64,000 nt of DNA from Parafrankia irregularis (GTDB lineage Bacteria; Actinomycetota; Actinomycetes; Frankiales; Frankiaceae). The stretch is taken from NCBI RefSeq assembly GCF_001536285.1, contig NZ_FAOZ01000038.1, positions 23,897-87,896 of the forward strand, given 5' to 3'. Positions 60,616 through 64,000 of the stretch are shown here, one piece after another. The translations under genes and the position numbers were made by a program. The notes under the pieces are model-generated. The model made no database searches. It was not told where the DNA came from and saw only the letters and a program-made list of their open reading frames with translations. Numbering within the stretch: the stretch's first letter is position 1; each line of letters begins with the position of its first letter.

Positions 60616-61382
60616 GGTTGCAGGGCGCGTCGGCGATCGTGACCGGCGGGGCCGGCGGGCTGGGGGCGGCCACCGTCCGCCATCTCGTCGGACTGGGGGT
60701 CGCCGTGGCGATCGTCGACCTGGACGGCGAGCGCTCCGCCGCCCTCGCCGCGGAGCTCGGGAGCATGACCGTCGCCGTCCCCGGCGATGTCACCGTCGAG
60801 GCGGACGTTCAGGCGGCCATCGCCGCGGCGCGGTCGCTGGGCACCCTGTCGTACGTCATCAACGTGGCCGGCGGCGGAACCCGGCCGGCCCGCACCGTCG
60901 CCCGTGACGGCAGCCCGCACGACCTGGAGACGTACGTCGCCACCATGGCCAAGAACGCGGTCGGGACGTTCAACGTCACCCGGCTCGCCGCGGCCGCGAT
61001 GGCCGCCAACACCCCCGACGAGGACGGTCAGCGCGGGGTCGTGGTGAACACCGGCTCGCTGGCCGGGCTGGAGGGCCAGGCCGGGCAGGTCGCGTACGCG
61101 TCGGCGAAGGCGGCGATCCTGGGGATGACCCTGCCGCTCGCCCGCGACCTGGCGCCGCTGGGCATCCGGGTCTGCGCCATCGCCCCGGGAACCATCGGTA
61201 CGGAGCTGATGCGCAGCGCGTCCGCGGAACTGCAGAACAAGCTCGTCGCCAGCATCATCTTCCCGCACCGCATGGGCCACCCGGCGGAGTTCGCCCTGCT
61301 CGTCGAGGCGATCCTGCGCAATCCGTATCTGAACGGCGAGAACATCCGGCTCGACGGCGCACAACGATTCCCGGCCAAGTGA
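60612..61382 (+). CDS. Short-chain dehydrogenase, HSD10/3-hydroxyacyl-CoA dehydrogenase-like
   Basis: 256 residues; start ATG overlaps the aldehyde dehydrogenase stop (ATGA). Cofactor motif VTGGAGGLGAATV, NVAGGG, active-site YASAKAAI with Ser in NTGSLAG. Overall layout (NTASVAAYEGQ..Q.AYSASK-like) resembles type 10 17-beta-hydroxysteroid/3-hydroxyacyl-CoA dehydrogenases, NAD+-dependent. Fits beta-oxidation-like steps beside the thiolase. Stop overlaps a possible GTG start of the ligase at 61379. Confidence 0.88.
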   Translation: MRLQGASAIVTGGAGGLGAATVRHLVGLGVAVAIVDLDGERSAALAAELGSMTVAVPGDVTVEADVQAAIAAARSLGTLSYVINVAGGGTRPARTVARDGSPHDLETYVATMAKNAVGTFNVTRLAAAAMAANTPDEDGQRGVVVNTGSLAGLEGQAGQVAYASAKAAILGMTLPLARDLAPLGIRVCAIAPGTIGTELMRSASAELQNKLVASIIFPHRMGHPAEFALLVEAILRNPYLNGENIRLDGAQRFPAK

Positions 61383-61411
61383 GCGGCTGGGAGGCAGGAG
61401 ACGGGACCATC

Positions 61412-62998
61412 ATGAGTCGCGGACTACCCGAGGCGGCGGACGACCTCTATCGCGGCGCGTTCCTCCCGGACCTTCTGATCGGCGCACTGCGACGCGACCC
61501 GGCGAAGCCCGCCATCTACCTCGAGGAAAGCGTTCTCACCGCCGGGGAGCTGGCCGCCCGGATCAGCCAGTACGCGCAGGTCTACACGGCGCAGGGGGTG
61601 CGGCCCGGCAGTGGCGTGGCCATGCTGTCCACGAACCGGCCCGAGGTCCTCTACTCCATGGGCGCCTACATGGTCACCGGTGGGCGCAACACGGCGCTTC
61701 ACCCGTTGGGCTCCCTCGACGACCACGTCTACGTTCTCGCCGACGCCGAGATCGAGACGTTGGTGTTCGACCCGTCCTTCACCGAGCGTGCCGCCGCCTT
61801 GCGCGAGCGGGTACCGACCCTGAAGCGGCTGCTGTCCTTCGGGCCCAGCGACGTCGGCGCGGATCTGGTCGCACTGGCGGCAGGCTACGAGCCACGCCCG
61901 CTGACCGCGCCCCGGCTCGACCCGGAGGCGATCGCCGCGATCGCCTACACCGGTGGCACAACCGGCCAGCCCAAGGGCGTCATGTCCACCTACCGCGGCA
62001 GCGCGGCGATGACGCAGATCCTGCTCACGGAATGGCAGTGGCCGAAGGAGCTGCGTCATCTCGTCTGCACACCGCTGAGCCACGCGGGCGCGCCGTTCAT
62101 CGTTCCCGTGCTGCACCAGGGCGGCTCCGTGGTCGTCGTGCCCAAGTTCGACGCCGGCAAGGTGCTCGAGGCCATCGAGGCGCACCGCATCACGTCGGTT
62201 TTCCTCGTTCCGTCGATGATCTACGCCCTGCTCGACCATCCCCGCTTCGCCGAGACCGACCTCTCCAGCCTCGAAACGGTCTTCTACGGCTCCTCGCCGA
62301 TGTCGCCGGGCCGGCTGCGGGAGGCGATCGGGCGCATAGGCCCGGTCTTCTTCCAGTTCTACGGGCAGACCGAGGCCCCGCAGACCGTGTTCGTCCTGCG
62401 CAAGGAAGAACACAACCCGGACGATCCGGCCCGGCTGATCTCGTGCGGGCGTCCGGTGTCGTGGGTGCGGGTGGCTCTGCTCGACGATCAGGGTGAGCCG
62501 GTTCCCGACGGCGAGCCCGGTGAGATCTGCGTCCAGGGGCCACTCGTCATGAAGGGCTACTGGAACAAGCCGGAACAGACCGCGCAGGCGCTCGCCGGCG
62601 GCTGGCTGCACACCGGCGACATCGCCCGCATGGACGAGCACGGTTTCTACACGATCGTGGACCGCAAGAAGGACATGATCGTCAGCGGCGGTTTCAACGT
62701 CTTCCCCCGTGAGATCGAGGACGTTCTCTCCACGCACCCGGCCGTCGCCGCGGCCGCGGTCATCGGCGTGCCCGACGAGAAGTGGGGCGAAGCCGTCCGG
62801 GCGGTCGTCGTGCTCCGGTCCGGCGCGTCCGTCGCGGCGGAGGAACTGGCCGCACTGGTCAAGGAGCGGAAGGGCTCCCACCACGCGCCCAAGGGCGTCG
62901 ATTTCGTCGACACCCTTCCGCTCACCGCGGTGGGAAAGCCGGACAAGAAGGCGCTGCGCGCGCGCTACTGGTCCAACACTGACCGCAGGGTCGGCTGA
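61412..62998 (+). CDS. Acyl-CoA synthetase (AMP-forming)
   Basis: 528 residues from ATG 61412 (AGGAG 11 bases upstream; GTG 61379 would add 11 residues and a 4-bp overlap with the SDR). AMP-binding motif YTGGTTGQPKGV, Q-T-E loop FYGQTEAPQ, GWLHTGDIARMDEHGF, hinge DRKKDMIVSGGFNVFP and catalytic Lys in LPLTAVGKPDKK. Activates a carboxylic acid with ATP to acyl-AMP and then acyl-CoA. Last gene of the operon. Probably feeds the thiolase arm transcribed on the other strand. Confidence 0.93.
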   Translation: MSRGLPEAADDLYRGAFLPDLLIGALRRDPAKPAIYLEESVLTAGELAARISQYAQVYTAQGVRPGSGVAMLSTNRPEVLYSMGAYMVTGGRNTALHPLGSLDDHVYVLADAEIETLVFDPSFTERAAALRERVPTLKRLLSFGPSDVGADLVALAAGYEPRPLTAPRLDPEAIAAIAYTGGTTGQPKGVMSTYRGSAAMTQILLTEWQWPKELRHLVCTPLSHAGAPFIVPVLHQGGSVVVVPKFDAGKVLEAIEAHRITSVFLVPSMIYALLDHPRFAETDLSSLETVFYGSSPMSPGRLREAIGRIGPVFFQFYGQTEAPQTVFVLRKEEHNPDDPARLISCGRPVSWVRVALLDDQGEPVPDGEPGEICVQGPLVMKGYWNKPEQTAQALAGGWLHTGDIARMDEHGFYTIVDRKKDMIVSGGFNVFPREIEDVLSTHPAVAAAAVIGVPDEKWGEAVRAVVVLRSGASVAAEELAALVKERKGSHHAPKGVDFVDTLPLTAVGKPDKKALRARYWSNTDRRVG

Positions 62999-63027
62999 GG
63001 CGACCGGCATGGCCAGATAGGCGTGCG

Positions 63028-63057
63028 GCCCGCCAGCCTGGCTCACATCCGGCGGGC
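63028..63057. terminator. Possible stem-loop after the ligase operon
   Basis: GCCCGCC (63028-63034) and GGCGGGC (63051-63057) could pair over a 16-base loop, 30 bp after the ligase stop. Weak, GC-only evidence. Confidence 0.3.
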
Positions 63058-63101
63058 GGGCTGTCGAGGTCGGGCCGGGATGCGGTTCCGGCGAGCTCAG
63101 A

Positions 63102-63221
63102 GTGATCGCCTGGTTCGTGACCACCAGCGTGCTCGGGGTGGCCGGCATCACCGGACATCCCGCCGTCCTCAAGGCACGGTCGCCGACCTACGCGGCAAGC
63201 TTCCTGGTCCATCACATCAGC
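63102..63221 (+). pseudogene. kup: Fragment of Kup-type potassium transporter
   Basis: About 40 codons encoding AWFVTTSVLGVAGITGHP then AVLKARSPTYAASFLVHH. The pattern WF...VLG...I..(H/T)P.(V/I)L.A.(S/N)P.YA..F matches the mid-region of Kup/HAK K+ transporters (recognised from memory). Nothing else of the gene is present on either side, so it is a relic; right after it begins an antisense transposase fragment. Confidence 0.5.
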
Positions 63222-63227
63222 GGCCAG

Positions 63228-63396
63228 AGTCCCGGCCGCCGGCCGGAGCCATTCGTCGATCACGGCGAGGTGGAGGGTGGCCTCGTCCCGGACGGCGGGT
63301 TCGTCGAACCGGGTGCCGGGTGGCCACGGCCTGGTGGCGTTTGGGCCGGTTGACCCCGCACTCGACGGCGTGCCGGGGCTTGTGGTCCTCCCGGTC
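63228..63396 (-). pseudogene. C-terminal fragment of an IS5-family transposase, frameshifted
   Basis: On the minus strand AIDREDHKPRHAVECGVNRPKRH, then QAVATR in one frame and, after a shift, RFDEPAVRDEATLHLAVIDEWLRP in the next, give the usual end of IS5-type transposases (E..NRLK..R..ATRYDK....E....A.I..WL). The shift is explained by a 7-bp tandem duplication, CACCCGGCACCCGG, near 63310-63325. It lies between the Kup relic and the next transposase relic. Confidence 0.6.
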
Positions 63397-63616
63397 GATA
63401 GCGGACGCGGTGCTGTGCACCGACGGGCCGGTCAGATCATTGATCGATCTGACCCTGGCACCCGAGCACCGTCGCGGCCACGCTGCGTTGTACGACGGGC
63501 TGACCAGCGGCCGGCTCGATGTTGCACGCTTCCGGCGCACGCTCGCGGGCCTCGCGCTGCTCTCAGCGGCCAACGGACGACTGATGCTGGGAGCGGACGT
63601 CAGCCTCTGACTGCGC
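63391..63616 (+). pseudogene. N-terminal fragment of a second transposase (IS701-like type)
   Basis: Codons for SIADAVLCTDGPVRSLIDL then TLAPEHRRGHAALYDGL..GRLDVARFRRTLAGLALLSAANGRLMLGADVS form the start of a DDE transposase family that I recall from Frankia and Streptomyces. The next codons read CTC TGA CTG CGC where the intact family has Pro-Trp-Leu-Arg, so a Trp codon became a stop at 63608. Homology ends near 63616, a few bases before the iron-box promoter. No terminal inverted repeats are visible. Confidence 0.6.
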
Positions 63617-63618
63617 TA

Positions 63619-63647
63619 TGTAAATTTAGGTTAGGTTACCTTACACT
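63619..63647 (+). promoter_or_regulatory. Iron-regulated promoter with IdeR/DmdR-type iron box
   Basis: TTAGGTTAGGTTACCTTAC at 63626-63644 matches 15 of 19 positions of the actinobacterial iron-box consensus (TTAGGTTAGGCTAACCTAA). It sits between a TGTAAA (-35-like, 63619-63624) and TACACT (-10-like, 63642-63647) with 17-bp spacing, the classical position for repression by Fe2+-loaded IdeR/DmdR. The NRPS start is 36 bp downstream of the -10 element. Confidence 0.78.
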
Positions 63648-63682
63648 GTTGGTATGGATGGTCAGCGCGGTGAGGGTTCGCG

Positions 63683-64000
63683 ATGAGCGGGGTCGGGGAT
63701 TCCCGTGAGGATGCGGGGAGTCCATCGGCTGGAGAAGATGTTCCTTCTGATCGGGGGGTGGGTGGTGGGAAGCGGCTGCCTCTCTCGTTTGCGCAGCGTG
63801 GGAACTGGGCGGCCCAGCGGTTGTTCCCTGGTTCTGCCGCGTTCTGTGTGTGTGACCTGGTGTGGCTTGACGGGGTTGTCGATGTCGGGGTGTTCGCTGA
63901 CGCGGTGAGTGGGGCGTTCGCGGAGACGGAGGCGCTGCGGGTGGTCATTGATGACGATGACGGGGCTCCTTCGCAGTCGGTCGACGGGGGGTTGTCTCTG
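63683..64000 (+). CDS. Nonribosomal peptide synthetase, condensation-domain start (cut by window edge)
   Basis: First 106 codons; GAGGG is six bases before ATG 63683. After a 30-residue Gly/Asp/Ser-rich head the protein reads LPLSFAQRGNWAAQRLFPGS and later AFAETEALRVVIDDDDG, the beginning of a C domain as in EntF-like siderophore synthetases (LPL..AQ...W..Q...P.S; E.EALRVRF). Condensation domains form the amide bond between carrier-bound acyl groups. The iron box upstream makes a siderophore the likely product. Codons here often end in T (GAT, GGT, TCT, CCT), unlike the strict G/C-ending neighbours, which may signal a separate origin. Confidence 0.82.
   Translation, partial: MSGVGDSREDAGSPSAGEDVPSDRGVGGGKRLPLSFAQRGNWAAQRLFPGSAAFCVCDLVWLDGVVDVGVFADAVSGAFAETEALRVVIDDDDGAPSQSVDGGLSL

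Noticed and set aside
63023..63610. A 195-codon plus-strand ORF taken as one gene
   Set aside because: Only its last ~70 codons resemble a protein (transposase start); the first part is out-of-frame DNA of a Kup relic and an antisense transposase relic, so it is a chimera of fragments.
1..64000. tRNA, rRNA or known riboswitch genes
   Set aside because: I found no cloverleaf, rRNA segment or riboswitch consensus by eye; a covariance-model scan would be needed to exclude weak cases.

Overview
The window is about 64 kb of very GC-rich DNA with strong G/C at third codon positions, many GTG starts, four-base ATGA/GTGA overlaps between genes, leaderless-looking regulators and small-GTPase/roadblock genes. 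This points to a filamentous actinobacterium; gene content (NDMA-type alcohol dehydrogenase, many luciferase-like monooxygenases, CaiB/BaiF CoA-transferases, decayed transposases) fits Frankia or a close relative best. That assignment is inference. Both ends cut genes: a Ser/Thr kinase at the left edge (minus strand) and a nonribosomal peptide synthetase at the right edge (plus strand).

Layout. 0.7-4.6 kb: two tandem type III CoA-transferases and a Leu/Ile/Val-type binding lipoprotein, closed by a perfect 20-bp hairpin; then a TetR regulator and a DUF4190 membrane protein. 6.6-24.5 kb: a catabolic island, almost all on the minus strand, with two complete molybdenum hydroxylase large subunits sharing one 2Fe-2S and one FAD subunit, a class II aldolase, a maleamate-amidase-like isochorismatase-family hydrolase, a short-chain dehydrogenase, a Rieske oxygenase, a NicX-like (M29 fold) ring-cleavage candidate, a fumarylacetoacetase-family hydrolase, a luciferase-like monooxygenase, an amidase and three VOC proteins. 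Two GntR regulators sit at its right end, and three copies of a CTGTATACNG site lie in the two promoter regions there. I infer catabolism of an N-heteroaromatic compound.

25.8-38.7 kb (plus strand): an MFS exporter, a complete peptide-type ABC transporter (two ATPases, two permeases, one binding lipoprotein) ending in a strong terminator, a tandem pair of NtaA/EmoA/DszA-type FMN monooxygenases, a metallo-beta-lactamase-fold protein and an SPFH protein whose N-terminus looks frameshifted. 38.8-45.9 kb: IclR/luciferase-like/NTF2-like, an SDR, LysR with a divergent MFS, and a 2-oxoglutarate oxygenase preceded by a 57-codon stub of an adenine-deaminase-like gene.

46.3-55.3 kb: envelope and signalling genes: two related hypothetical proteins, a DUF3592 protein and PAP2 phosphatase, a cytochrome P450, a V4R-domain protein, and an MglA-like GTPase with an unknown partner and two divergent roadblock/LC7 proteins. 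55.3-63.0 kb: a CoA-dependent catabolic module (SCP2-type thiolase, DUF35 protein, NDMA-type alcohol dehydrogenase and TetR on minus; aldehyde dehydrogenase, SDR and acyl-CoA ligase on plus). 63.1-63.6 kb is a gene graveyard: abutting fragments of a Kup potassium transporter, an IS5-type transposase and a second transposase. Directly after it an IdeR/DmdR-type iron box sits in a promoter ahead of the first 106 codons of an EntF-like NRPS, so a siderophore locus probably begins at the right edge.
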